A stretch of DNA of 64,000 nt, taken from positions 115,262 through 179,261 of the forward strand of contig AJFK01000199.1 of the NCBI GenBank assembly GCA_000467715.1, written 5' to 3'. Below, piece by piece: positions 1 to 9,115 of the stretch. The first letter of the stretch is position 1. Each line of letters begins with the position of its first letter. The notes below the pieces were generated by a model. The model had not been told where the DNA came from and ran no database searches. It was given only the letters and a program-made list of their open reading frames with translations. A program made the translations under genes and the position numbers. Source of the stretch: Hysterium pulicare CBS 123377 (lineage: Eukaryota; Ascomycota; Dothideomycetes; Hysteriales; Hysteriaceae).

Positions 1-31
1 CATGGTAAGCCTCGGTGAGTGAATGCTATCG

Positions 32-1125
32 TTAATATGGAAGCACGCCCGCTAATTTCAACAGCTTGTCCGACTCAACCAACTTCGTAACCGGCTCATC
101 CCTCTCCAAAGGATCAGTCACTTCCTTGCCATCAACCTTAATAGTAGCCTTTCCATGAGTATACAGATTACAATGCGGCCAATGTGTCGTTGTATACCGG
201 TTGTCAAACATCTCCTTCTTCAGCAAACGATCCTCCGGCGTCATCCACGCTGCCGGGGTGTATGTCGCATACACAATGGTACGAATGAGATCGGAGTCTC
301 CAAATTGAGCCCAATGCATCTGTCTCGAATCCCACAAGATCAGATCGCCTGGCTCGGCGCAGACTTTTACTAATTCGCAGCCTTTCGACTTGTACCACTC
401 CAAATTCTCAGGTGTGAAGGGATGGAAATCTTTGTGTTTGGCTGTGCGCCAGGGTGTGGGGCCGGAAACGGGGTTCTCCTCGAAGAACGTACGGAAAAGA
501 GGTGCAGAATGCTTCATGACGATGAGACCACCGTCGTCAGGGCCGGCGTTCGAGAGCTGGACGATACCTTGAACGCAACAGAGGTCCTTCTTGACGGGGT
601 CTTGATCGCAGTGCGGCCAAGGCTTGGAGTCGTAGCTGCCTACAATAGATTGCGGGAGTGTAATGTTGACGGTATCAAAAGACACGATGAGTTCGTCGGT
701 GGCCCAGAGTTTAGCGAAGGGTTCGGTGACACCGGGCTCGCTGTGAGAGACGAATTAGTGTAACGCACATGTATAAAGTGATCAGGGAGCTGATTTTACC
801 ATCGAACATCCCAAACGTATTTCTCGTGCGCGGCTTTGAAATGCAGATACATGCCGCCTTTCCAGCTCTGTGGCAGGTTCTCTTTCTTCCATGTTGACTT
901 GTCGTTACGGTCGAATCCAAGGTTGAAACCTTCAAGCCATGCGAGGGCGTCGTTTTGGTAACTCTCTGCACGATCTTTTGGAATTGCGTTTTTGATCACG
1001 ACGTATCCGTCACGATAGAAGTCATCCCTCCAGTCGCCATACTTGACGGCCGAGAGGTCTGCTGCTACCTGTGATTTGAGAAGAGCCGTGACCAGAGGTG
1101 GGGTTGCAACTCTGGACGGTGCCAT
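32..1125 (-). CDS. PhyH-family Fe(II)/2-oxoglutarate dioxygenase
   Basis: Two exons: 1125-800 and 740-32, joined across a 59-nt GT-AG intron (799-741), give 344 aa in one frame. The fold is that of the phytanoyl-CoA dioxygenase family. An iron-binding HxD motif lies at His152-Cys-Asp154 (in WPHCDQD), a plausible distal iron His is at about 251 (RQMHWAQ), and a 2-oxoglutarate-binding Arg is at about 262 (DLIRTIVYA). There is no signal peptide, so a cytosolic or peroxisomal location is likely; the C-terminus (LPY) is not a canonical PTS1. Members hydroxylate or desaturate small molecules, and the substrate here cannot be inferred. The start was chosen as the first ATG in frame, with an A at -3. 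It is divergently arranged with the S15 hydrolase at 1609, so the two may share a promoter. The stop lies near the left edge but is inside the window, so the gene is complete. Confidence 0.85.
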
Positions 1126-1608
1126 TCTGACGAAGAGGTCGACCTTGTGATAATGTAGTGTTACTTTTGTAATGAAGGGGCTGGGTTGTGATGTTGAAGA
1201 TTAGTACACAAAGAAGCTGGAGATTTATAGAATTGAACCCCAGAATCTGGGCAGATGCAAGATACGGGGGCGGTAGAGCTCGCCCGTTACAAGATCCCCA
1301 CATTGTGAGCAAAGTTAGATAGAATTCACAAAGATGCATTTCCTGTTCTCGTGGCGCTCAACTCGCCCGAGCTCGGCCGCTGCCCCAGATTTATGCAGTC
1401 CGCAGCTGACGTTCTCCGGGCCCAACATCTTCGGTAGCTCGGCCCCTTTCCAACATCATGCGCCAGTTCGATGCAGCATGTCGCAAATCTCCGCAAACTC
1501 ACGAGTAATATGTTGGTGGGTTCCTTTCACTTATGCAGAGAAAGTATCAATGTGAATCAACGCTCCCTTGAATTGAATCCTCCTCTTCTTTAAAGCCTAC
1601 GACCCAAA
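1126..1608. promoter_or_regulatory. divergent intergenic promoter region
   Basis: This 483-bp gap lies between the two divergently transcribed genes at 1125 (minus) and 1609 (plus). The last 50 bases before the plus-strand ATG are pyrimidine-rich (CCTCCTCTTC), as is usual for fungal 5' leaders. No convincing coding frame is present. Specific transcription-factor sites cannot be assigned by eye. Confidence 0.4.
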
Positions 1609-3381
1609 ATGCCTCCTCCGGTCCAGGTCGCTTTACAGCCAATAGATAAACCTAAGGTAGGACGCAACAACTATCAAGGTTTCAACCCCCGGGAAGAGGT
1701 TCTGCCAACAGGCTGGAACGGGTACAACTCTCGCCCGCTGCCCTGTGATATCCACGTCTCCCACGATGTTGCCATCACAGTCCGTGACGGTTGTACAGTC
1801 TATTGTGATATTTATCGACCGGCGAACTCGATCAAGCCCGTGAGTGCCATAGTTGCCTGGAGTCCATATGGGAAAAAGTTCAACGGCTTGACGATACTGA
1901 AAAACTTGCCCTGGGGATTAGGCATTCCAAACGGCGTTCTCAGCGGCTTGGAGAAATTCGAGGGGCCAGACCCGGCTGAATTCTGCTCGCGAGGCTTCGC
2001 GGTCGTGAATGTGGACTCCAGGGGATGTGGAGACTCAGAGGGGACCATTGCGATCATGGGGAGTCAAGAGGCCGAGGACGGCTACGATGTCATTGAAGCT
2101 TTGGCGCGGATGCAGTGGTGCAACGGATCCATAGGCTTGGCCGGCAACTCTCACTTGGCCATAGTTCAGTGGTTCATCGCTGGCCTAAAGCCACCGTCGC
2201 TGAAGGCTATCGCGCCGTGGGAGGCATGCGGGGACCTGTACAGAGAACAGTTCGTCCGCGGCGGTGTTTTCGATGCCGGTCTCTTCGATTTCATCATCAA
2301 AACCAACATTCAGGGCCAGATGGCCATTGAGAACTTCAAGGCTATGTATGAAAGAAAACAGAAAGCGGACGCGCCGTACTGGGAAGACAAACGAGCGCCC
2401 ATCGACAAGATCCAGATCCTGACGTTCATTTCCATGTCATACACCAGTTTCGTGCACACGATGGGCTCGCTTCGAGGATGGCTCCAGGTTGATACACCTC
2501 ACAAATGGCTGCGCATATGCCCTTGGCAGGAGTGGTACGATCTCTGGAATTGTAAAGAGTCTGTAGAAGAGCTGGCAAACTTCTTCGATCGGTACTTGAA
2601 CGGCGTCGACAACGACTTCCCCAAAATCCCGCGTGTCCGAATAACTCGGCTGAAATTCTCGAGTGACCCGGTGTATGACATTGTAGAGGACGATTTCCCC
2701 ATCCCACGCACCGAATACAAAAAGTTGTTTCTCTCGTCTGATAGCAAATTGGAGTTTTCAAGCCCCCCAGAGACCGGAATCATCTCATACAACTCGGAAA
2801 AGTATCTCGACTGCGCAGCGTTCACACACACCTTCTCAACCCCCACTCATCTAGTTGGTCTCCCGAAAGCCGTCCTTTACATGTCTACGCCAGACTCGAA
2901 CGATATGGATGTCTATGTCATCATCCGAAAGCTCGATCGAAACGGCAAACGACTACTGAACCTCAATATCCCTTGGTCCTCGATAGCTTCTCAAGGCGCA
3001 TTCCCAGATAAGATCGACGAAATCCCCAAGCGCTACGTAAACAATCTGATGTTCCATGGCGGCTCACTCGGTATTCTGCGCGCATCACGCCGCGCTATCG
3101 ATGTCTCACGGTCAATGCATGAGAATTACCCCTTTCACCCCCATGATAAAGACGAGTACATAACTCCAGGGGAAGTGGTGAAGCTAGAGATTGGTATTTG
3201 GGCGATGGGGGTGGAGTACGAGGCAGGGGAGAGCCTACGCGTGGAGGTGCATGGCAACAGTCCTACTTTGCGGGGGGAGTTTGCTGAGGCGGACCCATTT
3301 CCGCAGTGGCGTTCGAAGGGAACGCATAGAGTGCATGTAGGGGGTGATACAGCGTCGCATGTCATTCTACCCTTCGTTTAG
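1609..3381 (+). CDS. S15/CocE-NonD family alpha/beta-hydrolase (X-Pro dipeptidyl-peptidase-like)
   Basis: This is an intronless ORF of 590 aa that opens with MPPPVQVALQ. The N-terminal half is an alpha/beta-hydrolase domain with the S15 hallmarks VDSRGCGDSEG (about 136-145) and a nucleophile elbow GNSHLA that places the catalytic Ser at 181. The C-terminal part (from about 400) is the jelly-roll PepX_C-like domain, with FTHTFSTPTHLVGLPKAVLY near its start. The family hydrolyses acyl esters, amides or X-Pro peptides; the physiological substrate is unknown. The segments where CocE carries its Asp (WYD) and His (GPWSH) read SYTS (about 277-280) and PWQEWY (305-310), so the rest of the triad is not evident. 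There is no signal peptide, so it is probably cytosolic. It converges on the secreted protein gene that ends at 3454. Confidence 0.85.
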   Translation: MPPPVQVALQPIDKPKVGRNNYQGFNPREEVLPTGWNGYNSRPLPCDIHVSHDVAITVRDGCTVYCDIYRPANSIKPVSAIVAWSPYGKKFNGLTILKNLPWGLGIPNGVLSGLEKFEGPDPAEFCSRGFAVVNVDSRGCGDSEGTIAIMGSQEAEDGYDVIEALARMQWCNGSIGLAGNSHLAIVQWFIAGLKPPSLKAIAPWEACGDLYREQFVRGGVFDAGLFDFIIKTNIQGQMAIENFKAMYERKQKADAPYWEDKRAPIDKIQILTFISMSYTSFVHTMGSLRGWLQVDTPHKWLRICPWQEWYDLWNCKESVEELANFFDRYLNGVDNDFPKIPRVRITRLKFSSDPVYDIVEDDFPIPRTEYKKLFLSSDSKLEFSSPPETGIISYNSEKYLDCAAFTHTFSTPTHLVGLPKAVLYMSTPDSNDMDVYVIIRKLDRNGKRLLNLNIPWSSIASQGAFPDKIDEIPKRYVNNLMFHGGSLGILRASRRAIDVSRSMHENYPFHPHDKDEYITPGEVVKLEIGIWAMGVEYEAGESLRVEVHGNSPTLRGEFAEADPFPQWRSKGTHRVHVGGDTASHVILPFV

Positions 3382-3453
3382 AGAGAGAAAGTCGAGAATA
3401 TTCATTCAAACTTCGAGATTGGTAATGAAACATTGAAGCAAACTTCAACTGTA

Positions 3454-5483
3454 TCACCCCTGCCTCAAAAAAAGAACTCCTAAAGTCCAGCTCAGAGCCC
3501 ACATCCCTCCCTCCCCACTTTTCACCACGGCGCCATTAGATTGTAATTGTGCACTACCCCTTGCCGTGGTATTCGCCATACTCACTAATCCAGATGCTAA
3601 CGTCTGTCCCCCAACACCAATTCGCGTTGTAGAATCTGCAGTGAACGTTGACTCACCACTCCTTTCGACTGCTGAATCCGTATGTTGAGGCGAAGAAGGG
3701 AGCGGGATCGTGAGGCCATCGACTATAACTTGTGTAGCAGACGGAGCGAGAGAAATTGTTGTGCCTCCAATCACGGTTGTTTGACCGTTTGGAAGCGTGC
3801 TTGTTGTACCGCTGACTGTGATTATGGATCCTGGTGCTAACGTCTGTCCTCCAATAACGATCTGTGTTGCAGAATCTGCGGTGAATGTTGATCCGCTGAT
3901 TGTGATGACGACTGGAATCGTAAGTCGAGCTGGAGAAGCAGGGAGCGGGATGTTAAGTCCATTGACTTCGATCTGGGTCGCAGAAGGAGCGAGAGAAACT
4001 ATTGTGCCTCCTGCCACTATTATTTGGCCGTCTAGAAGTGTGCGTGTTGAGCCGCCGACTGTAATAATAGAACCAGGTGCAAGGGTCTGTGATCCAATTA
4101 CGACATCAAAAGCGGTGTTTGGTGTTGGTGCGATGTCAAGTGTGTTCTGCAGTGTCAATTGTTCTTGCTCAGTCGCATGAGTCCCAAAGCTTAGAGCAAC
4201 TGAAGGTGGAGTAGCTAGAGCGGGCGGAAGGATACCTGTTATGGATGGCAAAGGGGCAACCTGTGTTTGCCCTGGAACTGGTAGAGAAAAGGGAGAGGAA
4301 GAAGCGGGTGGTAAATTCGGAAGACGAGAGAATATGGATACAGGAGGTGGAAGAGCAGAGCCGCCAGTCTGAGTAGCAGGTAAGAGTACCTGCGAGTGAG
4401 AAAGCACCGCCTTTGACATGTCTATATCGAAATGTGATAACATCTCAGGCGCTACGGTTTGGGCGGATAGGATCGAACTGACCAGTTGACTATAAATAAT
4501 ATCGAGGTATTGGACCGGTGTACCAGATGGTGAAGTCGGTGGAGCTAAAGTACGTTGCAGAACAGAAGTGCGTGTCGGGAGGATTAGAGCTCTTGATTGA
4601 GGATCAGCAGCTGTAGATGACGCTTTCCGATCCGGAAGAGCCTTGGATGTTGATGAATCAGATACATATTTCGTTGCTGACATCGTGAGAAAGTGTACGC
4701 CAGCCAAGGCTACCAGTGGTCCATTGGCATAGCTATCGCAATTTAACAAGACACCCTGGTTTGGAAAGTTATCGTCAAGAAATCTCCAATCGAGCACGAA
4801 GAAATCCAAAATGGCCGAGTGGGAGAGACCTTTGGGATCATATGCGTCGGTTGGAAATGTGGGTTGGGGATATGCAGGGTGGCTAGGCAGGGTGAGCACA
4901 CCACCGGAAGAGCAAACGCCCTCTGTGGAGAGTTTTCCTTCCCAGGCAATGTAGTCGCTATAATCAGCCCAGCCTGTTGGGTACGCACTATGCGTCATCA
5001 GTGAAGTAGAAGGAGGTGGACCGAGTTGAAGCTATCTCACAGGCTTATTGTTGAATTAGGAATATATGGGTTGGTTGTCATCACAGTCCGGGTGCCTGCT
5101 TCATTAGTAGGCGGGAGGGTATATCCGGAGGGCAAGTCATTAAACAAGGTGGTAGTCGTTGTGCTATTTGTTCGATTGTTGATGATAACCTGGACCGTTG
5201 CTGCTGTGATAGTTGCCGTTGGAATGAGTGTCACCCATTTATCTAGAATTCCACTTGGGTAGGCGAAGGTGCAGTTGTTATGACATGACCCATTCGGAGT
5301 GACTATCGTCTGGGTTGGTAAGACGGAGTCGTTGCTGAGTCGTTGCTAAGTCGATCTGAAGGTTGTCACTACTTGGTCAGTTGGTAAAACAACCATCCCT
5401 CATCACTTACGTGCGATGTAGCAGTGACCAATATGGAAGAATACCAATTGGAAGATCGCAAGAATAGTATTCAAGTTCTTCAT
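3454..5483 (-). CDS. secreted Ser/Thr-rich repeat protein, probable cell-surface protein
   Basis: I model three exons: 5483-5411, 5302-5041 and 4987-3454, giving 622 aa. Introns are 108 nt (GTAAGT...GATAG) and 53 nt (GTGAGA...CATAG). The first exon encodes a strong signal peptide (MKNLNTILAIFQLVFFHIG, then HCYIA), which decided the start; an in-frame ATG about 40 codons upstream also exists. The middle contains three tandem units of about 80 residues built on GGQTLAPGS, SLAPSATQ and DGLTIPLP, flanked by Ser/Thr/Pro-rich sequence. The C-terminus (GGMWALSWTLGVLFL) is hydrophobic and could be a GPI-attachment signal. Such repeat proteins are common in Pezizomycotina and are thought to be wall- or surface-associated; no enzymatic domain is visible. 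The exon 1-exon 2 junction is the least certain part, since it was chosen to satisfy frame. Confidence 0.65.
3589..4110 (-). repeat. in-frame tandem coding repeats, about 240 bp each
   Basis: Three diverged copies lie at about 3589, 3829 and 4070, with a period of roughly 240 bp (80 codons). Each carries GGQTLAPGS-type and SLAPSATQ-type segments. They are internal to the secreted protein and stay in frame. The third, membrane-proximal unit is shortened. Confidence 0.7.
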
Positions 5484-6343
5484 AATAACCTTTTCACAAA
5501 GAGGAGAAATCGGAGTCCGTAATGTGGAATGAACACTGCACGTTGAGGAGGTAGCTAGTGGACCATTTATTGGAAGAGCCTCTCGAGGCATTGTTGCTAC
5601 ACTCAATTGGCTTGATCATACTATTTTCAGCCTTTTGCAGCCTGCAGTCTACAGAATGTCCCAGATGTGTGAGCGAGGCGGAGCCGGAACTAAGATCAGC
5701 AGCATGCCGAAAGTGGTTTATTGGTAGAACAGTACCGTCTCGACGGGGCCATTCAGAATGAACAAGACAATTAAGAATATATCAGTCCTTCGACAGCCCT
5801 TCGATCTGCAGCATTGATGAGATTCGAATCACTCTATCGCCAGAGATCCAAACTGAGCTTTGAAAGCAGTTTCAGAACGAAACGAAAGGCATTGTGGTCC
5901 GCATCGTGAAAGAGATGTCACACTGAAGGGAACGACAACGAAAACAGATGCATTTACATGCAAGGCGGAACCTTTGTGGGCTTAAAGTCATGGAGACACA
6001 ACATGGGAAGGTACACTGAGATTTGGCGCAGCACCGAGAAAGCACCGAAAAAGGGAGCACAACCAGCCATAGCGAAACCAGAAATAATTCACGAAGTTTG
6101 AGGGTCATAACATAAATGAGATCGTACTTTGCAGCCAGGTTATGGTATTAGTAAAAGAGGAGGTCTTCAAAGAGTTATAAACCTTGACGCCTACCAATAC
6201 TTTCGCAATTCTTACTTATCTGATTATGAATGTGCGCGTACTATTCTTAATCGGATGAAACATTGCAAAACCCGCTCTCTGATGGCTTTCGAAGGATCTT
6301 CTCCTCCACACCATTTGCCCATTGCATACTTATCCGCCTCAAC
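5484..6343. other. intergenic region, no gene seen
   Basis: This 860-bp stretch lies upstream of the secreted-protein gene and downstream of the small minus-strand gene ending at 6344. Short ORFs exist on both strands, but none has a recognisable domain, signal peptide or consistent splice structure. Confidence 0.4.
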
Positions 6344-6742
6344 CTAAACTTCGTCTTTCTTCAAGCGACGTGTTTCTTCGGCTTTCTTGAAGTACGTCTC
6401 TCCATACACTTGCTCATCATAGTATTTCATCTCGCCATGATAAGCCGGTCCACCATCCACCCAAGCCTGCATGCCCATCAATAAGCCATCAATGTCATTA
6501 TTGTGCCACAAGTCCATCAACCCATTAACGACAGTTAGGCTACGTTCGATTCTCTTGAGTTTCGGCGGGCCATGACATATATGACGCAAATCCTGTTGGA
6601 GAGTTGATAGAGGAAGAATGCTGGCCTTGAAGCCCTTTACGGAAAGCATTGTCTGGTAGAGCTATTGAGCTAGCTTTTCTTCGAGCTGATTTGTTTTTGC
6701 GAGACGGGCGTCGTACCTAGCAAGAGGTGTTTGAGCGGCCAT
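6344..6742 (-). pseudogene. small ORF interrupted by one in-frame TAG
   Basis: On the minus strand an ATG at 6742 in a good context (AAAATGG) opens MAAQTPLARYDARL and runs 26 codons to a TAG at 6664-6662. Exactly the same frame then continues from LYQTMLSVKG for a further 105 codons to a stop at 6344. Joined, it would be about 132 aa, basic and soluble, with a charged C-terminus (RRLKKDEV). No GT-AG intron that removes the TAG while keeping frame could be found: the candidates are 55 and 44 nt, and both shift frame. Alternatives are a shorter gene starting at the ATG at 6649 with the upstream part as a uORF, genuine stop readthrough, a recent nonsense mutation, or a sequencing error. I do not recognise the family. 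Confidence 0.45.
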
Positions 6743-7139
6743 TTTGATGATAAGGTGTTGGTGAGGACCGCGGATGATGGAAGCTTTTATATAAGAAAGC
6801 TTGTATTTATATCCGCTAGCAGTAAGTATAGAAACACTTTGCCAGCAAATGTTCACCATCAGGTGATTGGAAAGAGCAATCACGTAGAAGTTAGTGGGTT
6901 GACCAGAATCTGATGTTCATTAGGTCGTGATTTTTGTGCAAGCTTTCGGCTTGGTGTTTTCGATGACTTTGGAGATTTGGTGAGACCATATGTCGGTGAC
7001 AGAGCATGGACCAAACGAGTTTATAGTCCCTCGTGCATGTGCTGGAAGATCCCATTGACCGCTATCCGGATATATCAAGCATCTAGCTCACTTCAAGGAA
7101 CTTCCCACACCTGGTTTCAATTCTTGCTCAATATTCAGC
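6743..7139. promoter_or_regulatory. divergent intergenic region
   Basis: This gap of about 400 bp separates the minus-strand small ORF (start 6742) from the plus-strand small gene (start 7140). It probably holds both promoters; I see no coding signal in it. Confidence 0.3.
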
Positions 7140-7725
7140 ATGTCCGCAGATGCCCCGCCGAAGGGTAACTTGTCCGGGCCAGCAAAACCTACGAAGTCTG
7201 CCAAGACAGCAAGGGAGAACACCAAATCTGCCAAAGGAAAGTTAATGGAACCAGACAGGTGCTCTACCTACCAAAGAGGCGGCGAAGGCAAAAACATCCA
7301 AATTGGACTTTGAAGTTCGAGTTCCTACTCTTCTTGCCTCTGTGAAAGACTTGAACAAGGATTTAAGAGACATAGAGCAAAAGCTGTTCAAGATAGCCGA
7401 AAAGACCAGGGATACTCTCGGACAAGTGTTTCCTACGAAGGACATGGACGATCAAGTGCCCATAGAGCTAACAGAATCATGGTCGTCGCTGAAGAAAGAG
7501 AAGGGATATCAGAACGTAGCCAGAAGAGCCAAAATATGTTCACGAATGGCCAAGACGTTGCTTTCAGCGTCGGAAAACGCGGAGAAGGACAAAAGCGCTT
7601 TGGATCCGTTTGAGCGTGGACTCTACGGTAGGATCAGGGAGAAGAAAATTATCGATGGCTCTGAAAATGAAAGCGACGGTCCGGAAGGCTCAGACAAGGA
7701 GCCGGAGGGATCCCAGATTGAGTGA
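7140..7725 (+). CDS. small uncharacterised hydrophilic protein
   Basis: The ATG at 7140 begins MSADAPPKG. A 94-nt intron (7165-7258, GTAACT...GACAG) joins it in frame to an open frame at 7259-7725, giving 163 aa. Residues from about 25 on form a charged, probably helical core (VKDLNKDLRDIEQKLFKIAE), followed by a Lys/Arg-rich middle and an acidic tail rich in Glu, Ser, Gly and Asp. No domain is recognised. The intron is the uncertain part: its first 80 nt are themselves open in the first frame and Lys/Ala-rich like the exon that follows, so a one-base frameshift in a longer N-terminus is an alternative. Confidence 0.5.
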
Positions 7726-9115
7726 TGATGCAAAGCTGATCGGATGCGAAGCGAAGTGAAGTTGAAGATGTACTGTACATAGAGCTCTTCGGAAATATGG
7801 AGCAGGCATTTCTACTAAGTTAAAGATACTATACTCACCATTCGCAGTGATTCTATTGGTGTATAATTGTCCACCAGGCAGCTTGGCAAATTCGGTACAC
7901 GTGTTAGAGGCCACGCCATTCCCGAGATTCTGAGGTGTTGGCGAACCAACCTTGTAGAGCAAGAAATGTAGGACATCGTACTTGCCGAACTATGGATACG
8001 GTACTTAAGCAATAAGCGAAGGCGGACATGACTTGGCTTGCAGACAAGCTTTTCTCCGCGTTGATGGAAGAATGTGAGTGCAGGTTATCGGCAGCCTGAA
8101 GCGAAATCAGCCTGTTAGAAAAGATCCCTCAACGAGTGCATGATTGAGCAGTAAGTAGATGATCAGGTGAGGGGAAGATTCTTGGACTATGTAAGCAACA
8201 TCTGCATGTAGGTCCAATATACGCATAGAGATACATTTTACAGAGACTCTCGAATAGGTTCTGGCCGATGAGACGCGTGTGCATGTGTTTCACAAGTCTG
8301 CTTCTGGATGCGGCTATATGTAGAATACCGGGTTGAGGATCGGAGAAGGTCGAATCTGGGGAAGATACATAGAGGAAGGCAACTAGCGATGCCGGTGGAA
8401 AATTCGAGCAACCAACGGATTACGAATGGCCACCCGGGGTTCTGGATGGGCCAAAAGTAGATCGTTGCCTCTATCCTTCATTTAATCCGGGGATTGGATA
8501 TTGCAATCAATTTGCAACCAACATCATCCGGAGGCGATCCAACTGTCCTCGGGACAGCTGCAAATGCGGAAGAGAACCTTGAGGGAGAGTAATTCATATC
8601 GATGATAAGATATTGGTTTATAGTGGAGATGAATTAACGAAGAACGTCGGCAGTGTTTCAAAGGGCGTGACAAGATTGTCGTGATAGAAGTTTGGTGTTG
8701 AGGTGATCGGCAGGTCGGCGTTTCCTGGCTGGCGGAGGTCTGTGCTCGCAAGCGTCACCATCGCAGCTCTTGCACCGCACCTGGCACGGCAGCGAGGAGA
8801 GTACGGCGACGCGCAACCCAGTAGAGCATTCAATCTGGCTAAATAACTAATTGCGTCTCTTCTTCTGCTCTCTTGCGTTCTCTCGCTTCAGTTTCCGGTG
8901 CAATTGTCTCATGAGTCGAGCCTTGTGTGTGGAAATGACCCCTGTGGCAGGTTTCCAGCCACGACTTTCTATCCGCTGCCAGCCCTCCATATAATTGGGC
9001 TTGACCCCGACCACCAACCACCTTACAATAAAACTGACATAGCTGCCGCCCTATATGCTCATCATGCTATTGCTTAACAAAAGTCCACTCGTTTTACCAC
9101 TCGTTGTTTTGCGAC
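7726..9115. other. intergenic region, no gene seen
   Basis: This 1.4-kb gap contains only short ORFs on either strand (longest about 90 codons) without domains or convincing splice structure. The last 100 bases form the leader of the DUF3433 gene. No tRNA or repeat was recognised. Confidence 0.4.
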
